Below are positions 11,701 to 24,971 of a DNA stretch of 64,000 nucleotides, one piece after another (the stretch's first letter is position 1; every line of letters begins with the position of its first letter). Below the pieces are notes generated by a model. That model did not search any database. It worked only from the letters and a program-made list of their open reading frames with translations, and was not told the origin of the DNA. This DNA is from Punctularia strigosozonata HHB-11173 SS5. Its lineage: Eukaryota > Basidiomycota > Agaricomycetes > Corticiales > Punctulariaceae. The stretch covers positions 1,407,863 through 1,471,862 of the forward strand of contig NW_006767440.1 of assembly GCF_000264995.1 (NCBI RefSeq), read 5' to 3'. Position numbers and translations under genes: made by a program.

Positions 11701-13143
11701 ATGACCGTCATTCAGCCATGGGTTTGTGCTTGCTTGTTTGAAACCCTGCTTCGCTGGTTAACTCTGGTTTGGGAACCCTTCCAGCTCGAGTTATCCCGCC
11801 TCCAGATGTATGCAGGGTCTATGGTGGCTTTCTGGCCATTCGGTGAGTATTCGGCACCCCTCGAACAATCATCTCTAACACCTATCCTAGCATGGTCTCT
11901 CGCAATGACTGCTCGTACATCTGGACTATCTTCATTTGCACTGGCCGCCTACCTGCTGTGCGGTTTGATAACCGCATTCCTCTCACACAGGTACCACTCA
12001 TAAGTTAACTTGTATGTTCCGTTACTCACCTAGGTTTAGTTCGTACACCAACTATTTGCTCACGGCTTCCCTAATCCGGTATAAACCTGACTAGGTACCG
12101 GATGCATCTGGAACGACATCGTCGATCGCGACTTTGACCGTCAAGTAGGCAAGTCGGCAATACAGTGCCGTCATTCCGATGGATATTGTCTCATACTGCG
12201 TGACAGAGCGTACCCGGCACCGTCCGATCGCCGACGGAAGAATCTCCGTAACCGGAGCTCTGATATTCCTCGCTGTGCACATATTCATCCTACTAGGGCT
12301 GGTATACCACATGAATTCTCTTGCGTGAGCTGCCCTGAAAGAACACTACGCTCCTTGCTTTCCGGCTCAACCTTCCATTCCTTGCAGCCGAACAGTCGGT
12401 CTGATGTCGCTGTTGTTTCCACCGGTCGTATATCCGTTTATGAAGCGGATAACGTACATCCCTCAGGCCTGGCTCGGTAGGTCATCCGCGCAGCTTGAAT
12501 ACAATATCGCGCTCAAATCTCGAGACCCCTTCTAGGAATCGCCATCAACTGCGGGGTTCCGATAGCTTGCGCGCAGATTGCAAACTCCGTCACCCCCTCG
12601 TGCCTGATATTGTACGCAGGGACTTGGTCGTAAGTCCTAAGTCTTCCTTCCGATCGTCGGAAGCTGAATCCCAACGATTAGGTGGACAATGTGGTACGGT
12701 ACGCATCTTGGTATCAGCATCAACAGAGAGTCTTCATAGCTTAAGCTCGTTGGATCAAGATACCATCTACGCCTGCCAGGACAAGCGCGACGACGTGAAG
12801 GCCGGCGTGAAGTCAACTGCGCTCCTGTTCGGAGAGCACACCAAACCGGTCCTTGCTGTCTTTGGCTCGATACTCATCAGCGCCTTGCTTGGATGTGGGA
12901 TCCTCAACGCCAGTGGCTTCGCTTACTACACCGTCTCCGTCGTCTTGGCGGCAAGTCTGCTCGCGAAAGAACTGTATCAAGTCGACCTTGACGACCCAAA
13001 GAGCTGCTGGGGCACTGTGTGTCTGGCGGTTCCCTCTTTTCATCAGCTTCGGCTAACGTTTATTTTAGTTCCACAGAAATGGCCTCACGTTCGGAGCGGT
13101 GGTGTTCAATGGAATACTACTTGACTATGTGCTATCGCCTTGA
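11701..13143 (+). CDS. UbiA-family aromatic prenyltransferase (4-hydroxybenzoate polyprenyltransferase-like), one-base frame conflict
   Basis: Ten exons: 11701-11721, 11785-11842, 11891-11990, 12095-12148, 12207-12324, 12388-12476, 12536-12626, 12682-12698, 12760-13016, 13069-13143. Both Mg-prenyl-diphosphate motifs are present: NDIVDRDFD and YACQDKRDD, with SMVAFWPFAW, RHRPIADGRISV and several hydrophobic helices between. UbiA enzymes attach prenyl chains to aromatic rings in membranes (COQ2 for ubiquinone; others in meroterpenoid pathways). The exon sum is 880 nt, one more than whole codons: between LITAFLSH and TGCIWNDIV no GT/GC...AG pair keeps frame. Other joins are clean. Either a one-base error or indel exists there, or an unusual splice is used. 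Intron 12149-12206 has a GC donor; exon 8 is only 17 nt. The start ATG is a choice; an in-frame ATG at 11677 is less likely. Confidence 0.78.
12149..12206 (+). other. GC-AG intron in the UbiA gene
   Basis: Exon bases GTAG are followed by gcaagt, the strong consensus for GC donors, and the intron ends gtgacag. It joins the first Asp motif (NDIVDRDFDRQV) to ERTRHRPIADG in frame; the nearest GT does not. Confidence 0.8.
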
Positions 13144-14151
13144 TGTCTACAGAACATGGAAAGCGTCCAAGCTCCCAACGATCTCTCACCTCGAATATCG
13201 TGATTCCATTCTCGCGCTCAGACTGCCCCTCAGACAAAACTCCAACAGTGAAACAAGCCTGTTTTTAAATCTCGAAAACTACTAATTATTTCGGTCTCAG
13301 CTAAGAGTTTCCATGACATAAGCGTGTAGCGATATCGTAATAACCACCCTGCTCCTTGTGCCAAACCTGCGAAGATAACGCGTATTCATAGATACTTGGT
13401 GGTGGTGGTGTAACCGCTTGCGTCAAGGTTCAGGATGAAAGCAGCAACGCATGTTGACGCGGCATAAAATAAACGTTGTATTGGTCGCGTAATTCCTGGC
13501 CACTAGTCTCGACACCAGACCATGTGCAAAAGGTTCGAGGTTTGGGTGGTAGCTCGCATGACACTTTTTTTTGGCGTTGACGTGAAGCGACGTGCGGGTT
13601 TCCCAGCTACCAAACGTCTCGAGACTACCTGGCCACTAGGTTATGGTCTGTAGAGAACATAATATTTCAGATCTTGCACCGATCTACCCACGGAAATACA
13701 CGTGTACGGTTGCCCATCAGGGTACCGGTCAGGTCAACGTCGCAGTGCCATACCTACTTTTGTGTATGAACCACGTACCTGTCCTTCGCCTTACGGCAGC
13801 TGGCGCATTTCCTATCCTTCGTCTCCCAACGAGTCACCTTGTACTGCCGGTATCACTGTCCAGTCCGCGCGGGCTAGGATTGCTCGGAGGGCTTTTTTCT
13901 ATCACAATCATCGCACAGAAATATATCAGAGCCAATCTGCGACCCTTTCCGGGGTCAGGTGGTCTATCAAGGTGCCGTTGCGGCGCGAGTCTAAGGCGAT
14001 CATACAGAATCCCGTCAAGACTTGAAGCAGATCCGGGTTATTCCAAGCAATCAACTCTGGAAACGTCCGCTCCTGCTTGACGTGGACCGATACGGTCTGC
14101 CCCTTCGTGATAAACCTGAATATCATCGCGGACACTGAAGTGTCACCCAAC
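13144..14151. other. Intergenic with a doubtful antisense open frame
   Basis: About 1 kb between the UbiA gene and the first kinase-like gene. A 75-codon minus-strand frame with an ATG (14153-13926; starts MLGDTSVSAMIFRF, contains HVKQERTFPELIAW) reads like protein, but its start overlaps the kinase-like start and no splice partners are evident. I see nothing else here. Confidence 0.3.
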
Positions 14152-15222
14152 ATGGGTAAACGATATATGGTACGCCCTCGCTGTCCATTGGAGGATCATG
14201 CCGGATGTAATCTGTACAGGAACTCAACGCTGCGGCGCAGCTGAGCATAACTGGTCTATTTAAGGATAGTCGGATTTCAGCGCACCTCTCGAGAGTGACC
14301 GTCCCTCTTGATTACTATACCGTCTCGGACGGCAAATACCCCGAACCCCAAGGCGCACCACGTCGTCCAACCTCGCGGCTTCCTCCTTCCGAACGGTTGA
14401 GGATCGAATCATCTCTCGGTAAACAACTGTCTCACGGAAGATGCGGCGCTGTTTACCAGCTGAAGATAACACGAGTTTGTTCTTCGGACGGAAGGGAGCT
14501 TTGCGAGGTCCTCTGTCCACCTTTGGTCGCAAAGGTCGCCGGTTTCCGCTACTCAAGCGATCTAACTCACGAGACCTGGTTCTACGATGAAATGGAGACG
14601 CTACAGGGCTCCGTGATTCCTCGCTGCTTTGGTCTGTTTGAGACTACCCTCAGAGATGGCACTACGATTCGTCCCTGGATTTCGCATGAACTCCACAAAG
14701 GTGAGTTGGATCCCGACGTCTACGAGATCTCTGAACTTACGAACAAGTTAGCTGGAGCAGCCCGCCGCAAGGCTCCCAATGCTTTCGAAGAACGGCCCGT
14801 TCCCTCTCCGTTGCGCCTCTCTATACTGCTCTTGGAAGAACTTGGCGGCGAACATCCTCCAATGCGGAAGGCATTGACTCCGGAAATTGAGTATGTTCAT
14901 CTCGTTTATGCTTGCCGAATTCTGTCTCACACAAACAAGGGACCAGATCCTACACCTCGTTGAAGAATTTGGTCCATTTCGTATCGTGCATTCTGACATC
15001 AGACACAAGAATATTCTCAACGCCCCACGGATGCCTGGTGCTTTGCCGTCCCTCCCGTCGCCATATACCGGGCGCACGTACGATTGGCGCATATTCGATT
15101 TCGATTGCTCCGGGAAATGCAATAGCGCCCGTGACGTCGGGGACTGGCTTAATAGACAACAGGCTAACATGATCCTGGGAGGATTGAAGCAAGGCGAGCC
15201 ATGGCCTGATGGCTGCATATGA
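14152..15222 (+). CDS. Truncated protein-kinase-like protein (copy 1)
   Basis: Exons 14152-14169, 14220-14890 and 14940-15222 give 323 residues. The tiny 18-nt first exon (MGKRYM) was chosen because it is ATG-initiated, in phase, and mirrored by a 12-nt first exon in the paralog at 17762-18826. Kinase hallmarks: a lysine strand (LVAKVAGFRY), a helix-C-like HETWFYDEMETLQGSVIP, a catalytic loop IVHSDIRHKN (HxDxxxxN) and a metal-loop FDFD where kinases have DFG. The chain ends about 40 residues later with no APE motif or lower C-lobe. It may be a minimal kinase or aminoglycoside-phosphotransferase-like enzyme, or a pseudokinase. Both copies share ETLQGSVIPRCFG and SPYTGRTY-WRI. Function unknown; a similar class is expanded in mushrooms. 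Confidence 0.75.
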
Positions 15223-15516
15223 GTGTATCATTGTGCAATTTCAAATGATGCGAAGAATTGGACAACTTCATGCATAGATAGCGCACCGAGATCCTGATAG
15301 TATTGAATGACCACAATGTGGCACGGAGACTCCGGCGTCATACTCACGGGAGTTCGTTCACATGGAATGATGGTGCATACGCGACATGAGATGCTTACGG
15401 TGATACCGCGCATGGGACCTGCCCCGTTGGTTGGGCACGTTATACTCGCGCATCACTGGTAATAACTTCACGTAAATCGTTTACGCTAATTTGAACGAAC
15501 AGGGCTGCGTCAACCT

Positions 15517-17257
<1,741 letters not shown>

Positions 17258-17761
17258 TGCGAGGCTACTGCTGGCTGTGAAGCTTCGAGTGATCTGGGGT
17301 CTTGGTCAACTCGATCTCATGAAATGCCTCCGCGAGGGAGACGGAATGGGCAATACGCACCTGAGAGAGTCGGGAGGCGGCGGAGACGGCGGGATGGGTG
17401 CGACTATGGTACAGTGCGTTGCGCGCAAGGTTGAGGAGAGCCAGGTTGGATGACGCCGCGGTGAGAGCGGGCCTCCTTATATCTCTACGAACGGGCAAGT
17501 CGTGTCTGCCAAAGTCAATCGCTTGTTCAGATGGCGCATTCGGGGATAAGGTCAGCAGCTGACAACGCCAGCCGTAATCGCGATATCTCGACCAATGACC
17601 GCACGTGGCCGTGGGCGCTCCTGTTCGTTGGCGGACACGAGTATGCGACGGGGCTAAATTCACGAAATCGTTTGCATCGATAGAGCCACAGAACAGGTAT
17701 ATAGTACTCTCTGTATTTACGATCATGAAGCAGAAAAGCGGTAAGTACTTAGATTGCTCAA
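17258..17761. other. Intergenic upstream of glutathione reductase
   Basis: About 500 bp between the GLR1 start and the 3' end of the next minus-strand gene. It should contain the GLR1 promoter. Open frames here have no recognisable content. Confidence 0.45.
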
Positions 17762-18826
17762 CTATCCTATGAGATATTCCGCCATGCTTTCGTTGAGAAT
17801 TTCACAGTCCCTAAGGTCGAACTTGCGGGAGTCGTTGAAGTCCAGAATACGCCAGTTATACGTCCTGCCTGTATACGGCGATGGGAGGCAGGGGTAAGCG
17901 TTCGGTGATCGCGGGAACCGAAGAATATTTCTACGGGCAACATCGTTGTGCACCACTTCGAATCGATTTAACTCTTCCAGTATATCATAGATTTCCCATC
18001 TGTAGTAATGTCAGTCGAAGAAGATTGCACGTGCGTAACCTGCCGCACCGGATTTCGTCGGTCAGATCCATACCTACAGGCAGCCGTTCTTGATCGAGTT
18101 CTTCCATGAGGAGCAGGGAGACGCGCAGAGGAGACGGGACACGAGGGTCGTGACGACTGCGTTTTATCTTCACGTCGCTGGAAAAATCATCGAGACAGTC
18201 GAAATTTTCAGGTTCCTCGCCGTCGTCCGGCCCATTCATATCCACTGCGTATGGGATATCGTATTCATGCCTGCCTCTATCAAGGCCATGGACTCTCCAC
18301 GGGATGATCGCGGTGTTCTGCGGAAGAGTGGCCTCAAAGAACCCAAAACAACGCGGAATAACAGAGCCTTGTAGCGTTTCCAACTCGTCGTAGAACCAAG
18401 CTTCCCGGGCGATGTGCGGGGTGTACCTGAGACCGGCAACCTTAACGACCAGAGGAGGCAAGGAGTAACCTGGCACCTCCGTGCCGTCCGCTGACAGAAT
18501 CCGCAGTACTTCGACTCTGTGAACAATACCGCAACGTCCATCCGCGAGTGCTTCGCCCAGAGACAACTCCATCGTCAGATGCTGTGGAGTTGGTCATGCA
18601 GAGGGGGGACGCGGCAGGGCGCGTGTCCGATCAAAAGGCTTTATCACCTCTTCTGGAATGATTCCGGGGTAGTCGGGTGGTAAGACCGTCCTTGCAAGGC
18701 TGGTAACTTGTTGTCCGTCTTCGAAAAGACCATTAAGGCGAAGATGAGACACGGCATTCAGCGCCTGAAGTCTGTGTTATTAGCATGGTCATGGTAATTG
18801 CCAAATGGACGCACTAAATGCCGCAT
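17762..18826 (-). CDS. Truncated protein-kinase-like protein (copy 2)
   Basis: Exons 18826-18815, 18764-18648, 18581-18049 and 17999-17762 give 299 residues in frame. It is paralogous to the protein at 14152-15222: LVVKVAGLRY, REAWFYDELETLQGSVIP, VVHNDVARRNIL (HxDxxxxN) and LDFN in place of DFG, then a short tail ending AEYLIG. As in copy 1 there is no APE motif or lower C-lobe. An in-frame TGA at 18594-18596 is removed by a normal GT-AG intron (18647-18582), so the gene need not be broken. The Asp that would bind metal and the catalytic-loop Asp remain; loss of the DFG glycine leaves activity uncertain. It is divergently paired with the NACHT-WD40 gene, 460 bp away. Confidence 0.72.
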
Positions 18827-19286
18827 TGTCTGAGATCTTATTGCTGAGCGAACGCGACGGAAGATGGAGGAAGTGCTGGTCGTATTTGGGGAATATTCTC
18901 TTCGTGCAGGTCCCCCTGTAAAGTGTGTCCATCGCAACGGTCCACAAACAATGCCAAGGCCCTGTTGTCAAACCACCGTTCGGAACGGACCGGTACGCGC
19001 CGGTTCAATGCTTCGACGATTGTGAGCTTGATCCCACGTGTCCGTGGGCATCCGACAGCATTCGATCTAGTTCTTGCAAGGCTGCAAGGGGTCGATGCTG
19101 CTTCATATCACATGTAGGCCGCACGCCCTCCCCCTTCTGACGACCACATACTCACACGACCAGACGGCTGGCCATGTGTTGCATGTTGCGCAGTGAACCT
19201 CGTCTTTGCTACCTACGCCTGCCTCGACACCCCTTGATTGCATCATCGACAACACCTTCAACTACTCCGCTACTACAAGGCTCGTC
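18827..19286. promoter_or_regulatory. Shared divergent promoter region, kinase-like gene / NACHT-WD40 gene
   Basis: This 460-bp interval separates two start codons pointing apart, so it must contain both promoters. I see no clear TATA box or repeated operator-like element; the assignment rests on geometry only. Confidence 0.4.
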
Positions 19287-22200
19287 ATGTCGAAAATATA
19301 CCGCAAACTCAAACGTAAACTTGGCAAGCTGGGGAGTCAGGCCTCGCCGAATACGGGGAATCAGGGAATGGAGTCCGTTAACCCAGTTGCAGCAATCCAA
19401 GCTTCTTCCGTAGAGGTGCCAATCACCGCGCACGTTACTTACTTCTCTTCTTAACTCACTTCGCAATCGGCAGGGTACAGCAAGTACCCGTGAGGGATTA
19501 AACGCAGAATATAACGTGTCTCTTACTTCCGAAAGGGTCAACACCCCCCCGCAGGAGGTCGTCACTGACGCAACACAAGCCCGTGAGCCCACCGAAGGCA
19601 TAAGGCACCACCAAGCTGCATCTCACAACGCGATTGGCGAGGCCGCGGTTGCGCTGGACAGCACCCACCCAGTCAGGGACCCAACAGAGGTGACAATGGA
19701 GATCGCTGACAGCGGGCGCAGTGCTGGGGAACACGACGCTGGATTAGACATCTGGTCTCCACTCCTGGATCGTCTGGGCGCGTTTGTAGAGCTCGTAGAT
19801 AAAATCACACTGGTACGACGGATGAACTTGAAGCAGACTTTTCGAATCTAACGTAGTGCAGATACATCCGTATGCCAGAATGGCTTGGAGCATCTTATCC
19901 ATAGTGCCGCGGGTATGTGGAGGGAGGGATGCTCCATCGGATTTGCTGACAACATGCGCCTTCACAGCTCGTCGTCGCACAGACCGCTCGCGATCGGTCA
20001 ATGCGACAGCTTCTGCAGACGATGTACGAGACGTACGACTTTGTAGAAAACGCCTCTTTGCTGCGTTTCGACGGACGCGGAACCAATTATCTAACAGCGC
20101 TAACGCTGCAGACCCTCGAGTGCGCGTACTTCATCAAGGAGTACGCGAAGGATAGGAGCTTTGGTGAGTATCACACAATTTATTGCGATGCACGAGTTGA
20201 CCGCCTATCGCCAGGCCTCCGTCTCATTCACAACGCCACCAAAAACATGTTTGATCCAGCCAAGACTGCAGACGCTCGGGCGGCTGAGTATATGGACAAG
20301 CTGAAGCAGCTTAAGGCCCGCTTCATGGAAGGCGCGGCCCTTAGGCGCGAGGTCAAACTAGACGAGATCACGATCGTCGTCAATCGGGTATTGAATACGC
20401 TGAAGACGACTGGTATACCTCCTCTTCACGTTCCTTGCAACTCCTTCGCTGACCTGAGTTTTAGAGACGGGCATACTCATGCAAGAGCTCAACAGTGCTT
20501 CTGCAGGAGGGGCGCGCTACGACAGTAGGAAGGTTTGCCTGCCCGGGACACGGAAGTGGATTTTGGATGATATATCCAACTGGATCAATGGGGTTCCTCA
20601 GCAGGACGAAGTACACCACAGGACCGATGAGAAGGAGGCGAACCACCGCATCTATTACCTTTCAGGAGAAGCGGGGACAGGCAAATCCACCATAGCGCGT
20701 TCCATCGCTGCTCTGTATGACGCGATGGACCGTCTCGGGTCCTCGTTCTGTTTCGATCGTGCAGATGATCAGCTCACCCGTGTCGGCTGCGTCATCCCGA
20801 CCATCGCTCGCAATATCGCCGTCCGTGAGCCTGAGATGAAGAAGGCACTTGCACATGCGTTGGGTAATGCGCCCGATCTCCCGCGGTCGAAGAGCATTGG
20901 CGATCAGTTTGATAAACTGCTAGTCCAGCCCGCAAAGCAACTCAACCTCTCGGGGCCGATGGTTGTCGTCATCGATGCTCTAGACGAGAGCGATCCTGAA
21001 ACCCGCTACGCTCTTCTCGAGGTCCTTACGGAGCAGATCACAGAGCTTCCCATCAATGTTCGATTCCTCATCACGTCCCGCCCCGAGAAGGACATCCATG
21101 ACGCGCTCAGAAAGAGTCCTTTTGTGTTCTGTCGCAGGATGAACGAAATCCCACCCATCAGTACTGGCGACGATATCCGCGAATACATGCACGAGAAGCT
21201 CGCCCCGCTGCAAAACCAACTCTCCCGCTTTGTCGACTTTGAGGAGACTTGTTCTCGCCTCACGGCAGCTGCCTGCCAGCTTTTCCAATGGGCGGCTACA
21301 GCGTGCCAAGTGCTCACCAGCACGCGAAAGCCGTATGCCGGGAAGCCTCTAAAGCAGCGCCTCGATCTCTTGCTTTCCTCCACCGCGAATTCCGGGGAAG
21401 GGATCCTGGACAAGTTGTATCAAACTATCTTGTCTGACACATTCGATGAAAATGACGCAGACACCCTGTCACGATACCGACGCGTAATGAATCACCTTTT
21501 CGCAGCAGTGGAGCCCGTATCTGTCGCGACCCTCGACGAGTTGATATTTGCATCCGGCACCGAGGATTGGGAAGACGGTGATGCTGAAGCGGTGCTTCCA
21601 TACATGAGTGCGTTGCTGAGTGGAGCCGATGGATCGGATACAGCCGTAAGGCCCCTGCACATCTCGTTCCATGATTTCCTCCTCCACGAGTCAAGGAGTA
21701 GGTCATTCGCCATCAGCCCCGGAGAAAGGGAACACGCGGCTTGGGCTCAAGGGATCGTCAAAGTGCTCGAACGGGGGCTTCGGTTCAATATATGCGGCCT
21801 CGAGACATCCTACAAGCGCAATACGGATTATCCGGATCTGGATGATAGGATCGCGAAGAACATAACGCCGAGTCTGAAATACTCGGCAATCCATTGGGGA
21901 GACCATCTTCATCAGACAAGCTTTGACCCCGCCCTGCTTGAGGAAATCTTCCATTTGTTGAGCGAAAGGGTCCTCTTCTGGATTGAGGCATTGAGCCTAC
22001 TTCGCGCGTTGAAGACCTTCCCTCCTACTATATCCGCCCTGATCCGGTGGATTCCCTCAGTATGTACCAGTCATGGTCCCGGCATGTGCACAAACACTCA
22101 GGAATGATATCACAAGGACGCCGCAGGTAGCACCGAGGTGTTTATCTTAGCCAGGGACATTCAGCGATTTATCCAAGCCTTTGGCAAAATGATGGCGGAA

Positions 22201-24738
22201 TCTGCTCCACATATATACATCTCAGCGCTGCCATTCTCACCGGAGCAGTCGACAGTTGCTCGCAATTATCGGCAGTGTTTCCGACAAATTGCGCAAGTTC
22301 ATTCCGGAACTACGAAACGGTGGTCAGCGCTGCAGTGCACAATTGAAGGACAATATCGAATTAGGCGCGTTGCCTTTCTACGCGATGGAAGACGTGTCGT
22401 GTCGAGCTCCCGGGACGAGTGTCTACAAGTTTGGGATGCGGAAACCGGCGAGCTTGCTATGCCCGTCTTATGCAACTATGACCTCGGTATTGCGCTCAGT
22501 TCGAACAGGAAATACATAGCGTCAATCTGGTCCGAACGAGGAACGGTTCTAATCTGGAATGCAGAAACGGGAGAGGTTGTCGGTCAGCCATTCAACCATC
22601 GTGATGGAGTGATGCATGTCTCCTTCTCGCTGGATTCAACGAAGCTGATCTCGTGCTCGTGGGACTTCATAAAGATATGGGACATCGAGACAGGACAGCT
22701 GGTCAAGATGTTACCGATCACTCCTGAATTGGGCAAGATCCAGTCTTTTGCATTCTCATCTGATGGGCGACAGATTGTTTCAGTCTCCGTAGTGCGCACG
22801 CTGCACGTTTGGAATTCGGAGACTGGGGCTCCGTGTAGCGGACCAGACAGCTTACGATGTGCCAAAATCATGGCCGTATCGATGGACGGCTTGTACGTTC
22901 TTCCTTGGTGGGAGCATAAGCCAGCGCAAGTTTACGACGTAGATGGGCATGCGATCGGTCAGCCTCTCCAAGGCTATTCGACGAATGTAGGCCGGTGCTT
23001 TCATCAGGAAAATCCGGATTTGCTAAAAACCTCCTAAAACGTACTAAAACGTGCTCATTTAGTAGCTTTAGAGGGTTTCGGTACCCAATAAGCGACTCTT
23101 TCGATAGTCCAATTTTTCCTGATGTTCCCCTTGCCCTATCCCAAGACAAAAGGCTCGTGGCCATCGCCGGGAGTGATAACTCGATCAAGGTCTGGACAAT
23201 GGAGACAGGGGAACCTAGCGGTATACCTTTACGAGGTCACACGCGACTTATCACCTCTTTGGACATCTCATACGATGGCAAGCGCATTGTCTCAGGTTCC
23301 GATGACAAGACTATCCGAATTTGGGACATGGAACCTAAAGACACTACGCCTCCGCACTCGCAGGGCTATGGTGAAGGCTGGATCAACGAGGGCATTTTCT
23401 TTCTTCCCGATGGAAAACACATCGTGTCCTTCACCGAGAACTTAGCGGCACGTTTATGGGACTTACAGACGGGTGAAACTATCGGCGAGCCTCTGCCTAG
23501 CCAGGACGAAAAATTCGACTCCGTTGACCTCTCGCCCGATGGGAATCGATTCGTTGCAGTGTCCCGGGAGAGGTTTACAATACAAATGTGGGATGCACGT
23601 ACAGGAGAGTCTATCGGGGAGCCTATGCTCCATGTATCACTTGATTCTAAAGAGCGGTACCCCGATTTGCACGTCAAATTTTCACCAGACGGAAGGCGCT
23701 TCGCCTCATTCCTTGTCTGCACCGGCGGCACCGTGCGGATCTGGGACGCGGAAATATGCCAACTAGTGTGGGAATCCCCTCCTTTCTCTGGATCTAATGT
23801 TATCGCTACCGCCTCCTGGAGAAGCATATACCGCTTAGCTTGGTCACCGGAAGGCCCACAGATAATATCTTCTCATGATGGGACACTGCGGATATGGGAC
23901 GTGGAGACAGGACAACTTGCGAGGGACCCTTGGGAGCAACGCATTCCAATCAGCGCCCTGGCCATTTCCGCAGATGGCGGGCATGTGGCATCGGGTTTGC
24001 GGGGTAATACAATACGGATCTGCGATGTTAAAAACGGCGAGGTTTTCGACCTGCTTCTGAAATCGACATACATCGACCACCTCACCTTCTCACCGGATGG
24101 AAAGTGGATCGCGTCCTGCCCGGGAGTGCATATATGCGATGTATCAAAAAGGAGTGTTGTCGGTTTTTCTTTCCAAGGCCATTCGGACGAAGTTGTTTTC
24201 GTCGCCTTTTCCCCGGATGGCCAACGACTACTGTCCGCATCCAGAGAGCGTATTAGGATTTGGGATGTGGAAGCTTTCAAGGCCTGCCACCGCGATGGTG
24301 GTCTAAATTTGAACGAACCAGATGCAAGGTCTCGTACTGATCGAGGTTTGTCTTCCGCATCTCTGTGCAGTATTCATACTCAGACCACTCGGTTCTATAG
24401 TTCACGACTTTTCGGCGATTCCATCCCCTATCATGTTACTTTCAAGCAATATACAGCACTCCCTCCTCATTCCTCAGCTCGTACTTCCCGACGTCCAGGA
24501 CCTCAGAGAGTTGCCTTTCTCGGAATCGATCGGTCCGGAAACTATCGAGCTCAAGCCGGATGGTTGGGTTGTTGGACCGAAGGATGAACGCCTACTATGG
24601 ATCCCCCCACAACATCGCCGTGACCTGATTCAATGGCCGTGCACGATGGTCATTCCATCATACGACATGGTCCAGCTTGACCTCAGCCGTTTCGCTCATG
24701 GTACGTCATGGCAGGATTGTTATACACCGCTGCGGTAG
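19287..24738 (+). CDS. NACHT-WD40 STAND protein (NLR-like)
   Basis: Ten exons: 19287-19415, 19474-19812, 19862-19912, 19968-20163, 20215-20412, 20465-22059, 22117-22994, 23063-24328, 24371-24434, 24478-24738. They sum to 1,658 residues. After a disordered basic/Ser/Thr start (about 1-150) comes a helical N-terminal domain (LLDRLGAFVELVDKIT, IHPYARMAWSILSIVP, YETYDFVENAS). The NACHT NTPase follows: Walker A GEAGTGKST, Walker B VVVIDALDESD, ITSRPEKD, and a winged-helix-like region with LHISFHDFL. About 13-14 WD40 repeats fill the C-terminal half (IKVW, IRIWDME, VRIWDAE endings). The end has DGWVVGPKDERLLWIPP, a tail I recall from mushroom relatives. STAND proteins oligomerise on ligand binding; fungal ones act in heterokaryon incompatibility and possibly defence. 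Its repeats are diverged, unlike the near-identical repeats of HET-E/HET-D. It faces away from the kinase-like gene. Confidence 0.9.
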
Positions 24739-24971
24739 GCTACCTCCGGTACAAACCTGCAATACTACGGATGCATTCACCTACGACAATGGAACGTGAC
24801 GTCTCAGCGGCTGCAAACTACTCATCCTAATCATCAGCCTTCACGTACATAGCAGCTTAGTTATAGCACAGGTCAAAGATATCCATCGAGCACATGTACT
24901 CTACATACTAACAAAAAAGATCAAGAGAGCGTAGTGGCTGCACCACAGCTTTCCGGTCCGCAAATCAATAA

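Noticed and set aside
13500-13560. GGTTCGA-like box suggesting a tRNA
   Set aside because: No acceptor stem, D-arm or anticodon arm can be folded around it.
18594-18596. In-frame TGA that seemed to make kinase-like copy 2 a pseudogene
   Set aside because: A normal GT-AG intron (18647-18582) removes it and the resulting four-exon model is exactly 300 codons.
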